A DNA stretch of 64,000 nucleotides from Acidimicrobiales bacterium (lineage in GTDB: Bacteria > Actinomycetota > Acidimicrobiia > Acidimicrobiales > MedAcidi-G1): contig JASLKK010000003.1 of assembly GCA_030747595.1 (NCBI GenBank), forward strand, positions 1 to 64,000, written 5' to 3'. The notes beneath the pieces are model-generated. The model was not told where the DNA came from. It ran no database searches and saw nothing but the letters and a program-made list of their open reading frames with translations. The position numbers and the translations under genes were made by a program. Position 1 is the first letter of the stretch. Each line of letters starts with the position of its first letter. Shown one piece after another: positions 45,323 through 52,891 of the stretch.

Positions 45323-46066
45323 ATGTCAGAATCCCCCGATGCCCAGATGGGCGAATCGCCCTACCGGTACCCCTATCCGTCGCCTGACCTGGCTGCCCGA
45401 CATCCCTTCGTGGTCCATGACCATCAGCGGGTCGATGACGACACCATGCGCAGCCGTGCCGAGGCGTTTCGCTCCTCGGTCGACCGTCGACGCAGCATTC
45501 GGATGTTCAGCCCCGACCCGGTACCCCGGGACCTCATCGAGTCGGCGGTGGCCGCTGCCTCGACCGCCCCCTCTGGTGCCCACAAACAGCCGTGGACCTT
45601 CGTAGCGGTCTCCGACCCGGCGACCAAGGAACGGATCCGACTGGCCGCGGAAACCGAGGAGAAGGCCAACTACCTCGAGAACCGGATGAACGCCGAGTGG
45701 CAGGAGGCCCTGGCCCCGTTGGGGACCGATCACCACAAGGAGTTTCTGGAGGTGGCTCCGTGGCTGGTCGTCCTGTTCGAGCAGCGATACGAGTGTCGTC
45801 CGGACGGATCGAACCGAAAGAACTACTACGTCAAGGAGAGCACGGGCATCGCCGCTGGATTGTTCGTGGCGGCCATCCACGAGATCGGCCTGGCCACCCT
45901 TCCCCACACGCCGTCACCCATGGCCTTCCTGCGGACCGTGCTCGGCCGTCCCGACAACGAGCGCCCGTTCGTGATGTTCCCCGTTGGGCATCCACTTCCT
46001 GGTGCCTGTGTGCCTGACCTGGCCCGCAAGGCCCTCGAAGAGGTGCTGGTCGTCATCGACGACTGA
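45323..46066 (+). CDS. Nitroreductase-family flavoprotein, iodotyrosine-deiodinase-like
   Basis: 247 aa. FMN-binding RRRSIRMFSPDPVPRDLIE and TAPSGAHKQPWTFVAVSDP closely resemble animal IYD. AETEEKANYLENRM aligns with the IYD lid, whose Glu and Tyr bind the zwitterion of halotyrosines; the Lys of that triad may be the one in TDHHKEFL. Near the end PVGHPLPGACVPDLARKAL matches IYD (PVGYPS..ATVPDL..K). Bacterial IYD homologues reductively dehalogenate iodo- and bromotyrosine. ATG 45323 lies just after tRNA-Leu with GGGGGAGAA upstream; the upstream in-frame ORF runs through the tRNA and is rejected. Confidence 0.8.
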   Translation: MSESPDAQMGESPYRYPYPSPDLAARHPFVVHDHQRVDDDTMRSRAEAFRSSVDRRRSIRMFSPDPVPRDLIESAVAAASTAPSGAHKQPWTFVAVSDPATKERIRLAAETEEKANYLENRMNAEWQEALAPLGTDHHKEFLEVAPWLVVLFEQRYECRPDGSNRKNYYVKESTGIAAGLFVAAIHEIGLATLPHTPSPMAFLRTVLGRPDNERPFVMFPVGHPLPGACVPDLARKALEEVLVVIDD

Positions 46067-46123
46067 ACGACGTTCCCACGACCAGGGGGACCGGCAGGGC
46101 GCCTCGCCGGACGGGGAGACTCG

Positions 46124-47017
46124 TCAGAGTAGAAGAGCGGTGCCCACCACCGTGAGGGCGGCGCCCGCCCAGGCGCCGACGGTCGGAACTTGGCGCATCC
46201 GTAGCCACAGGAGGGGAAGCAGGATGACCGGCGTGGTGGCCGAGAGGATGGTGGCTACACCGGTATCGCCGTGCCCGAGCGACCACAGCAGCAGCGACAT
46301 GCCCACCACCATGGCCACGAAGCCACTCCCGGCAAGCCGAAGATGGTCCAATGGCAGCAATGCGCCGCGCCGTGCCGGGCGAGCCAGCCGGTCACCGGGT
46401 CGGGCGAAGACCCAGAGGGCGATCGTGGCTATCACCACCCGGGCGGCTGCCACGGCCAGCGTGTCGGCTCCACCGTCGAGGATCGGCTTGACGGCCAATG
46501 CCCCGAGGGCCTGACCGAGGGCGCCGATACCGGCCCATGTCGCCCCGACCAGCAGTGATCCTTCGACCCGTTCGAAGACGTCGGTGTGGGTTCCGCTGCG
46601 TGAGCCGAAGTTCACGGCCAGAGTGATCCCGGCCACCGTCAGGACGGCGCCGACAAGAGCCCATGGGGCGAATGACTCGTCGAACAGCAGCACGCCACCC
46701 ACCGCGGCCAACGGGGCATTGCAGGTGAACAGCACCGACGTTCGACGGGGACCGATCCGTGCCATGGCGGTGAACAACGCCAGATCGCCCACCAGGATCC
46801 CAACCAACCCCGACACGGCCAACAGGCCCAGATCGGACGCGTCCAGGGTCGTCCAGCCTCCGGTGGCGGTGACTAGGACGAGGAGCATGGCACTGACGTA
46901 CAGCATCCGAATGCGGCAGAACCGGGGACCGCCGAGCCGACGCACCGGTTCGGCGGCGATGAGGCTGCTGCACGCCCAGGACGTGGCAGCCAGAAGAGCG
47001 GCGATCTGATAGGGCAG
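46124..47017 (-). CDS. EamA/DMT-family transporter, probable non-ATG start
   Basis: About 297 aa with ten predicted helices and two EamA repeats (first ending GAVLTVAGITLAVNFG; second VGAWAGAALTVVGTALLL). The first canonical start is GTG 46945, but it would remove helix 1. In the same frame upstream the sequence continues LPYQIAALLAATSWACSSLI, a typical EamA first helix, without any ATG, GTG or TTG. CTG 47017 (preceded by GGTGGTGG) is therefore proposed; a frameshift near the 5' end is the alternative. Substrate unknown (amino acid or metabolite exporter). Confidence 0.75.
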   Translation of the reverse strand: MPYQIAALLAATSWACSSLIAAEPVRRLGGPRFCRIRMLYVSAMLLVLVTATGGWTTLDASDLGLLAVSGLVGILVGDLALFTAMARIGPRRTSVLFTCNAPLAAVGGVLLFDESFAPWALVGAVLTVAGITLAVNFGSRSGTHTDVFERVEGSLLVGATWAGIGALGQALGALAVKPILDGGADTLAVAAARVVIATIALWVFARPGDRLARPARRGALLPLDHLRLAGSGFVAMVVGMSLLLWSLGHGDTGVATILSATTPVILLPLLWLRMRQVPTVGAWAGAALTVVGTALLL

Positions 47018-47112
47018 ATCGGCAGTCCACCACCGGTGATCCGTTTCGGCACCATCGGATATGGGGCATCGGGTGTGGGTTCCGAGGTGCGGTGCCGTGC
47101 GAGGATGCGCGC

Positions 47113-47559
47113 ATGGGTTCTGAACTACGGGCGTTCGAAGGCGAGGACGCCGCCGAAGAGCGAGCGACCGGAGGTTGTGCCTGCGGTGGAGTCCGCTACC
47201 GGGTCACCGGTGGGCTCCGTGACGTCGTCCACTGCCACTGCGAGCCGTGCCGGCGGATAACCGGCCACCACATGGCGGCCACCGCGGCGCGAGCTGAGGA
47301 CCTCCACCTGGAGTCCGACGAAACGCTCCAGTGGTACCAGCGAACCGAGACCGTCCGGTACGGGTTCTGTTCGGCGTGTGGCGGCACCCTGTTCTGGGAG
47401 GCCACCGACAAGGCGAACCGTGTGTCGATCGCCGCCGGCACCCTTGACCAGCCGTCCGGCCTGCGAACGGGGGTGGCCATCTACGCTGGCGATGCCGGCG
47501 ACTACCACCACCTCGACCCAACGATCGAGACTTTCGATGGCGACCAGGCCGTCGACTAA
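47113..47559 (+). CDS. GFA-family zinc protein (glutathione-dependent formaldehyde-activating-like)
   Basis: 148 aa. Zinc-binding cysteines are at GGCACGGVRY, HCHCEPCRRITG and GFCSACGGTLFWE, the CENP-V/GFA pattern. Founding members were reported to speed S-hydroxymethylglutathione formation, but most are of unknown function, and actinobacteria generally lack glutathione, so a formaldehyde role is uncertain. ATG 47113 is chosen over GTG 47092 because conserved sequence starts about 25 residues later. Confidence 0.83.
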   Translation: MGSELRAFEGEDAAEERATGGCACGGVRYRVTGGLRDVVHCHCEPCRRITGHHMAATAARAEDLHLESDETLQWYQRTETVRYGFCSACGGTLFWEATDKANRVSIAAGTLDQPSGLRTGVAIYAGDAGDYHHLDPTIETFDGDQAVD

Positions 47560-47644
47560 CCGTCCATCATCGAGCCCAGGGTGGACCAGGTCTGACCGCC
47601 TCTCGAACTCCACGGGGGTACCCGGTGGGGCGGGGTGCCGGATC

Positions 47645-47650
47645 TATGCT
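47645..47650 (+). promoter_or_regulatory. Leaderless -10 box (TATGCT) for the LysM lipoprotein
   Basis: TATGCT, 6 bases (CCGACC), then ATG 47657. Confidence 0.5.
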
Positions 47651-47656
47651 CCGACC

Positions 47657-48268
47657 ATGCGCAGGCTCGCCTTTTCCCTGACCGTTCTCGCCTTGGTTGC
47701 CACCGCCTGTGGCGGCTCCGACGACGATCCTGTCGTCGTCCCGGCCACCACGACGGCCATCTTCGCTACCACCACGGTTGATGTACCGACCGGCGACGCC
47801 TCGGCCGCCACGACCACGACTGAGGCCGTATACGAGGCGCCCACGACCACGACCACGATCACAGCGGCGCCGGCCACCACCACGGAGGCACCTCCGGAGG
47901 TCGCCGAGTCGGTGACCGTCGAGGCCGGCGATTCGCTGTCCAAGATCGCCAAGCGGTTCGGCACCAACGTCGACACGCTGGTTCGCATCAACGAACTGTG
48001 CGACGCCAATCAGATCTTCGTCGGACAGGTCATCCTGCTCACCGATCCGGATGCCGACGAACCCGCCGAGGAAGGCGACGTTCTCATCGTGACCGTCATG
48101 GCCGGGGATTCGTTGACCAAGATCGCCAAGCGCCACGACACCACGGTCGAGGAGATCATGGAACGCAACGCCATCGACGACGCCAACCTCCTCTTCGTGG
48201 GTCAGGAACTGGTCATCGACGGGGACGTCCCGGCTCCTGACGAGCCTGAGGTCAACCCGAACTGTTGA
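47657..48268 (+). CDS. Lipoprotein with two LysM domains
   Basis: 203 aa. Signal peptide ending in VATAC (Cys18), a Thr/Ala/Pro-rich linker (about 25-85), then two LysM units: SVTVEAGDSLSKIAKRFGTN (about 90-135) and IVTVMAGDSLTKIAKRHDTT (about 148-192). LysM binds peptidoglycan N-acetylglucosamine, so this tethers between membrane and wall. ATG 47657 is chosen from the signal peptide and the leaderless box; the longer ORF from 47378 overlaps the GFA gene. The stop overlaps the TTG start of the next gene. Confidence 0.87.
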   Translation: MRRLAFSLTVLALVATACGGSDDDPVVVPATTTAIFATTTVDVPTGDASAATTTTEAVYEAPTTTTTITAAPATTTEAPPEVAESVTVEAGDSLSKIAKRFGTNVDTLVRINELCDANQIFVGQVILLTDPDADEPAEEGDVLIVTVMAGDSLTKIAKRHDTTVEEIMERNAIDDANLLFVGQELVIDGDVPAPDEPEVNPNC

Positions 48269-49533
48269 CGCTCCGCCTCGACGAGCGCGACGCCGCACGT
48301 CTGGCGGGAGACGAGGGTCCGGCAGTTGCCCTGGCCATGCGGGTGGTGACCCGGGTCGCCGAGGCCATGGAGGCCGACCGACTGTTGGACGTCGTCGGGG
48401 CCCACATCGACTCCTGCCTGTTCACGGGCATGGCCGCACTCGACTTTGCCGATCGCCTGGCTGGGGGTGGCGCCCGGGTTTCGGTGCCGACCACCCTGAA
48501 CGTCTCGTCCCTCGACCTGCTCCACCCCGAACTCTCCCGGGGTGATCCGGAAGAGGCCCGATTGTCGCGCCTCCTCATGGAGCGGTTTGAGGAAATGGGC
48601 TGTCGGCCCACCTGGACCTGCGCGCCCTACCAACTTGAAGATCGCCCGGCCTTCGGTGAGCACGTGGCGTGGGCCGAGTCCAACGCCATCGTGTTCGCCA
48701 ACTCTGTCCTCGGAGCACGCACCCACCGGTGGGGGGACTTCATCGACCTTTGCTGTGCGATCACCGGCCGTGCGCCGGCTGCCGGCCTGCACCTCGACGC
48801 CAACCGGGTGGCCACCGTGGTAGTTCGACTTAGCGAGGTGTCTGACGACCTCCTGGATCGTGACGTCCTCTACCCGGTACTCGGCGGCCTGCTCGGGTCG
48901 CTGGTCGGCAAGGCCGTCCCGGCCATCGTGGGCCTGCCGTCAGGGGTCTCCGAGGATCGGCTGAAGGCCGTCGGTGCCGCCGCGGCCTCGACGGGCAGCG
49001 TGGGCCTGTTCCACGTCGTGGGTAGCACGCCCGAAGCCCCCACGCTCGAAGCAGCGCTTGGAGGCCGTCCCCCGGTGGCCGAATTCCGGATCGGGCCATC
49101 GGAACTCCGGGTCGCTCGGGACCGACTCAGCACGACCACCGATGGCCACCTTCGTACGGTCAGCCTCGGCACGCCGCACTATTCGGTGGGGCAGTTCGGT
49201 CGCCTCGTCGAGGTTCTGGGCGACCGTCGCGTCCACGACGGGGTTGCCGTCTACGCCTCGACAGGTCGTGACGTGCTCCACGAGGTCGAGTTGCGTGGCT
49301 GGGCTGACCGCCTGGCCCGTGCCGGCGTCCAGTTGGTGGTCGACACCTGCACCTACTTCACGTCCATCATCGAGGACACGTCGGGTACTTCGATGACCGA
49401 CTCGGCCAAGTGGGCCTACTACGCGCCGGGGAACCTCGGCGTCGAGGTGGTGTTCGGCAGCGTCGAGGACTGCGTCGAATCGGCGATCGCCGGCCGGGTG
49501 GTCCGTGACGAAGGGTTGTGGGCTCGTGCCTGA
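48265..49533 (+). CDS. Aconitase X catalytic (large) subunit
   Basis: 422 aa. LDERDAARLAGDEGPAVALAM is the start typical of AcnX (DUF521). AHIDSCLFTG, PTTLNVSSLD, WTCAPYQLEDRP, WAESNAIVFANSVLGARTHR and VVDTCTYFTSII carry the conserved Asn, Cys and Ser positions. AcnX enzymes dehydrate cis-3-hydroxy-L-proline in bacteria, or phosphomevalonate in archaea. TTG start overlapping the LysM stop. The swivel subunit follows with overlap, so the enzyme is two-subunit. Confidence 0.8.
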   Translation: MTLRLDERDAARLAGDEGPAVALAMRVVTRVAEAMEADRLLDVVGAHIDSCLFTGMAALDFADRLAGGGARVSVPTTLNVSSLDLLHPELSRGDPEEARLSRLLMERFEEMGCRPTWTCAPYQLEDRPAFGEHVAWAESNAIVFANSVLGARTHRWGDFIDLCCAITGRAPAAGLHLDANRVATVVVRLSEVSDDLLDRDVLYPVLGGLLGSLVGKAVPAIVGLPSGVSEDRLKAVGAAAASTGSVGLFHVVGSTPEAPTLEAALGGRPPVAEFRIGPSELRVARDRLSTTTDGHLRTVSLGTPHYSVGQFGRLVEVLGDRRVHDGVAVYASTGRDVLHEVELRGWADRLARAGVQLVVDTCTYFTSIIEDTSGTSMTDSAKWAYYAPGNLGVEVVFGSVEDCVESAIAGRVVRDEGLWARA

Positions 49534-49978
49534 GCAGGTGCCTGCTCTGATGCTTGAGGGCCGGGCCATGGTGGCCGGCGAGGCATCGGGCCAGGTCCTC
49601 CGTCTGGACGAGCCTCTGAGTTTCTGGGGTGGCCTCGATCCGGCGACCGGCCGGATCATCGACCGGCGTCACCCCCAGGTCGGACAGTCGGTGACCAACC
49701 AGATACTGGTCATGCCCTCCGGTAGGGGCTCCAGTTCTGGAAGCAGCACCCTGTGCGAGGCGGTCCGTGCCGGGACGGGCCCGGCCGCCATCTTGATGGG
49801 GGAACCAGACGAGATCATTGCCCTCGGCGCTGTAGTGGCCGACGAGATCTACGGTCGACTGATCCCGGTGGTCGTTCTTCCGGCCGATCGGTTCGACGAC
49901 CTGTCGACCGGTGTCCGAGTCGAGGTGTCCGGGGCGGTCTGTCGGGTCGGGGCGTCCGGTCAGACGGCGAGCGCGTAG
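49526..49978 (+). CDS. Aconitase X swivel (small) subunit
   Basis: 150 aa (DUF126). GEASGQVLRLDEPLSFWGGLDPATG, given as a region (about 15-40), is followed by HPQVGQSVTNQILVMPSGRG and SGSSTLCEAVRAGTGPAAIL, the swivel-domain phosphate or carboxylate site. GTG 49526 is chosen, overlapping the large subunit; GTG 49505 and ATG 49550 are alternatives. Its end overlaps the convergent sulfotransferase-like gene by 19 bases. Confidence 0.78.
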   Translation: MPEQVPALMLEGRAMVAGEASGQVLRLDEPLSFWGGLDPATGRIIDRRHPQVGQSVTNQILVMPSGRGSSSGSSTLCEAVRAGTGPAAILMGEPDEIIALGAVVADEIYGRLIPVVVLPADRFDDLSTGVRVEVSGAVCRVGASGQTASA

Positions 49979-50679
49979 CCCACAAGTCGTTCGTAGAGAC
50001 TCCGGGCCTCGGCGACCACCGGTCGGAGGTGGGTTGGAACGGGTTCAGTGCTGGGCACCCCGGCCTCAAAGCCCGTGGACCGGTGGGTGCTGGCGTACCA
50101 GTGCTTGGCCCACACGCCGTCGGCGGGCTTGGGCCCGGCCGGCCACGAGAGCATGGCCGGGTCGAAGGGCAGGCCGAGGCGACCACACAACAGCCTCAGC
50201 ATCGGCTCGGGTGAGGCCAGCAGTGCGGCTGAGTCGACCACGAGCGGTTCCTCGCCGGCGGCAAGCATGGCCTCCAGTAGCTCGACCTGGATGGACAACC
50301 CGGTGTCGGCCACCCCCACATCGGGGACGTTCTTCGCGAACGACGTCACCACCCGCTCCGGGTCCCGGATCAGGAGCATGTTGCGACACGATTCGAGGAA
50401 GTCCAGATCGAGGTCGACTGCGTGGTGGGCCATCTGCTTGAAGAAGACCACTGGCGTCGGATGGTCGCCGAGGATCACGTCTCGTACTACAGCTTCGCCG
50501 TCGGGATCCTGGCTGGCTAGCACCTCGGCCCTCCCGGGGTGCTGGCGCCCGGTCACCCGCAGGTAGTGGGCGTAGATCGGTTCGTCGAACACCTTGGTGT
50601 CGGCCCGTTGCCCGAAGGCGTACATGAACGACGTCGAGATGTTGCGTGGTCCCGACCAGCAGTTGATGCGAAGGGTCAT
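49960..50679 (-). CDS. Sulfotransferase-like P-loop protein
   Basis: 239 aa. The N-terminal INCWSGPRNISTSFMYAF is a PAPS-type P-loop (SGPRNxST), LLIRDPERVVTSFAKN the 3'-phosphate-binding RDP..S motif of sulfotransferases, and WAKHWYASTHRSTGF the C-terminal part. The acceptor is unknown. It starts 17 bases after the class IV aminotransferase stop, so the two form an operon. Confidence 0.72.
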   Translation of the reverse strand: MTLRINCWSGPRNISTSFMYAFGQRADTKVFDEPIYAHYLRVTGRQHPGRAEVLASQDPDGEAVVRDVILGDHPTPVVFFKQMAHHAVDLDLDFLESCRNMLLIRDPERVVTSFAKNVPDVGVADTGLSIQVELLEAMLAAGEEPLVVDSAALLASPEPMLRLLCGRLGLPFDPAMLSWPAGPKPADGVWAKHWYASTHRSTGFEAGVPSTEPVPTHLRPVVAEARSLYERLVGYALAV

Positions 50680-50696
50680 CAGGAAAGCAGCCCTGG

Positions 50697-51611
50697 TCAG
50701 CGGGACACGTCAGCTTCGACGGCCGCCTGGTACAGGTCACGAAGTAGGGCCGTCATGGTTCCCGGGCCACCGTCGCCGATGCTTCGCCCATCGACGGCGA
50801 TCACAGGAGTCAGGCCGGCGAACGTGCCGGTCACGAACGCCTCGTCAGCCGAGTAGACGTCGGTCAACGAAAACGGCTTCTCGTGGACGGTCAGCCCGGC
50901 CTGCGGTGCAATCTCCAGCACCAACTGGCGGGTGATGCCGTTCAGGTTGTAGTGCCCGGTCGACGTCCACACCCCGCCGTCGCGCACCACGAAGAAGTTG
51001 GTGGCGTTGCAGGTGGCCACCGCACCGGTCGGATCCAGCATGAGGGCCTCGTCGGCACCGGCCTCCACGGCTTGGATGAGCGCGATCACCTCGTGCAGCT
51101 TGGAGTGGCAGTTGAGACGCTGGTCAAGCGTGTCGGGCGGCGGGCGTCGCACGGTTGCCGTGAACAACGAGATGCCTGACTCCAGTACCGCCGGATCGGC
51201 CGCCTTGTACTCGGCAATGATGACCACGTTGGGCCCACCCACACAGTTCGACGGGTGCTGGGAGGGAGTTTTCTTGTCGCCCCGGGTGACCATGAGTCGT
51301 ACGTGCACATCGTCGTGCATGTCGTTGTGGTCCACGGTTGCCTGCAGGGCGTTGGCCACGCCATCCCGGGTCATCTCGATATCGATGCCGGTGGCGGCCA
51401 GTCCGGCGAACAGGCGATCCAGGTGGCGGTCCAGGAAGGCGAACCGGCCGTGGTGCAGGCGAAGCCCCTCCCAGACGCCGTCGCCCACCAGGAAGCCGCT
51501 GTCGAACACCGACACCTTGGCCTCGTGACGGGGAAAGAACTCGCCGTTGATGAAGATCTCGACGGTGGCGTTGCGTTCGTCGGTTAGGGCCTGGTGGGTG
51601 CTGCGGGACAT
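50697..51611 (-). CDS. Class IV aminotransferase (branched-chain/D-amino-acid type)
   Basis: 304 aa. FINGEFFPRHEAKVSVFDSGF, GVWEGLRLHHGRFAFLDRHLDRL, the PLP Lys in LNCHSKLHEVIALIQA, EALMLDPTGAVATCNATNFF and TGTFAGLTPVIAVDGR cover the fold. Family members transaminate branched-chain amino acids, D-amino acids or cleave aminodeoxychorismate. ATG 51611 has TACGCT 6 bases upstream; the in-frame ORF start at 51767 is rejected. It is divergent from livHMGF, which would fit a branched-chain role but does not prove it. Confidence 0.82.
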   Translation of the reverse strand: MSRSTHQALTDERNATVEIFINGEFFPRHEAKVSVFDSGFLVGDGVWEGLRLHHGRFAFLDRHLDRLFAGLAATGIDIEMTRDGVANALQATVDHNDMHDDVHVRLMVTRGDKKTPSQHPSNCVGGPNVVIIAEYKAADPAVLESGISLFTATVRRPPPDTLDQRLNCHSKLHEVIALIQAVEAGADEALMLDPTGAVATCNATNFFVVRDGGVWTSTGHYNLNGITRQLVLEIAPQAGLTVHEKPFSLTDVYSADEAFVTGTFAGLTPVIAVDGRSIGDGGPGTMTALLRDLYQAAVEADVSR

Positions 51612-51617
51612 AGCGGG

Positions 51618-51623
51618 AGCGTA
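51618..51623 (-). promoter_or_regulatory. Leaderless -10 box (TACGCT) for the class IV aminotransferase
   Basis: Minus-strand TACGCT, 6 bases (CCCGCT), then ATG 51611. Confidence 0.45.
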
Positions 51624-51760
51624 CCGAGGGCCACCACCGGGTGGCCGGCCAGATGTCAGCGGGCCGTTGATATGCCAACGGTGACGGAGGACACGCGACC
51701 ACACCGCCGGGCAGGTAATCTTCCGTCTGCCCTTTGCCAGTGACGTCAGACGGAGCACCT

Positions 51761-52891
51761 GTGCCAACCCACGCCATTACGACGAAGTCAGCGCGACGAC
51801 TCGTGTCCGTCGACCGCTTCCTCACCTTCATCAGGGTCTTCTTGGTGACCGTGATCGTGGTCGGGTTCCTGGCCTTCATCTGGCAGCAGTTCGACGCCGA
51901 CAACCCGTTCGCCCAGTGGCGCAATCCCGGTGCCCGAGGTCTAACCGGCGACCAGTTCAAGGGCCTACTCATCTCCGGCCTCTCCCAGGGTTCGATGTAC
52001 GGCCTGATCGCCTTGGGCTACTCCATGGTCTACGGCGTGCTGGGCTTCATCAACTTCGCCCACGGTGAGGTGTTCATGGTGGGTGCCATGACCGGCTTCA
52101 TCGCCTCGGACAAGTTCCAGGCCAACGGGATGTGGGAGTCCAACTTCCTGCTCTGCCTGGCCCTGATCATCGTGATGGCCGTGTTCTTCTCAACGTTTAC
52201 CGCGGTGGTCATGGAGAGGGTGGCCTACCGGCCGCTTCGCAACTCGCCCCGCCTCATTCCGTTGATCACGTCGATTGGTGTGTCGTTCTTCATCCAGAAC
52301 TTCGTACTCGGTCTGTTCGGTCCGGCCACCAAGAGTTACCCCCGTCTCCCGGAGTGGTTGGCCAAGCAGCGGTCGATCCTGACGTTCGAGATCGCCGGAA
52401 CCCGCTTGCTGGTGTTGGTGGTGGCCGCCGTCTCGATGGCCGGACTCTGGTACATCGTCGAACGCACCAAGACCGGCAAGGCCATGCGAGCCGTCGCCGA
52501 GGACAAGGAGATCGCGTCCCTCATGGGGATTGACGTGAACCGCACCATCGTCACCACGTTCGCCGTGGGTGGCGCCATGGCCGGCGTGGGAGGGATCCTG
52601 TGGGGGCTCATGTTCCGGTCGGTGACCCATATGACCGGCTTCCTACCCGGCGTCAAGGCTTTCACTGCAGCGGTGGTCGGCGGCATCGGCAACCTGGGTG
52701 GCGCCATGGCCGGCGGCATCTCTCTGGGCTCAGCGGAGTCCATTGCTCCACTGGTCATCCTCGAACCGCTCGGCGTGCCGGGCGTGTCCCAGCTCAAGGA
52801 CGCGGTGGCCTTCACCGTGCTGGTCCTCGTGCTCCTGTTCAAGCCCTCCGGGCTCTTCGGAGAGCGGCTCTCATCGGAGGATCGGGCATGA
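51761..52891 (+). CDS. livH: Branched-chain amino acid ABC transporter permease LivH
   Basis: 376 aa. LISGLSQGSMYGLIALGYSMV and GVLGFINFAHGEVFMVGAM are the LivH signature; RTKTGKAMRAVAEDKEIASLMGI is the EAA-type loop that contacts the ATPase. One extra membrane helix (about 20-45) precedes the core. GTG 51761 has GGAG 6 bases upstream; TTG 51734 and GTG 51740 are alternatives. The ATGA overlap with livM shows coupling. Confidence 0.9.
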   Translation: MPTHAITTKSARRLVSVDRFLTFIRVFLVTVIVVGFLAFIWQQFDADNPFAQWRNPGARGLTGDQFKGLLISGLSQGSMYGLIALGYSMVYGVLGFINFAHGEVFMVGAMTGFIASDKFQANGMWESNFLLCLALIIVMAVFFSTFTAVVMERVAYRPLRNSPRLIPLITSIGVSFFIQNFVLGLFGPATKSYPRLPEWLAKQRSILTFEIAGTRLLVLVVAAVSMAGLWYIVERTKTGKAMRAVAEDKEIASLMGIDVNRTIVTTFAVGGAMAGVGGILWGLMFRSVTHMTGFLPGVKAFTAAVVGGIGNLGGAMAGGISLGSAESIAPLVILEPLGVPGVSQLKDAVAFTVLVLVLLFKPSGLFGERLSSEDRA

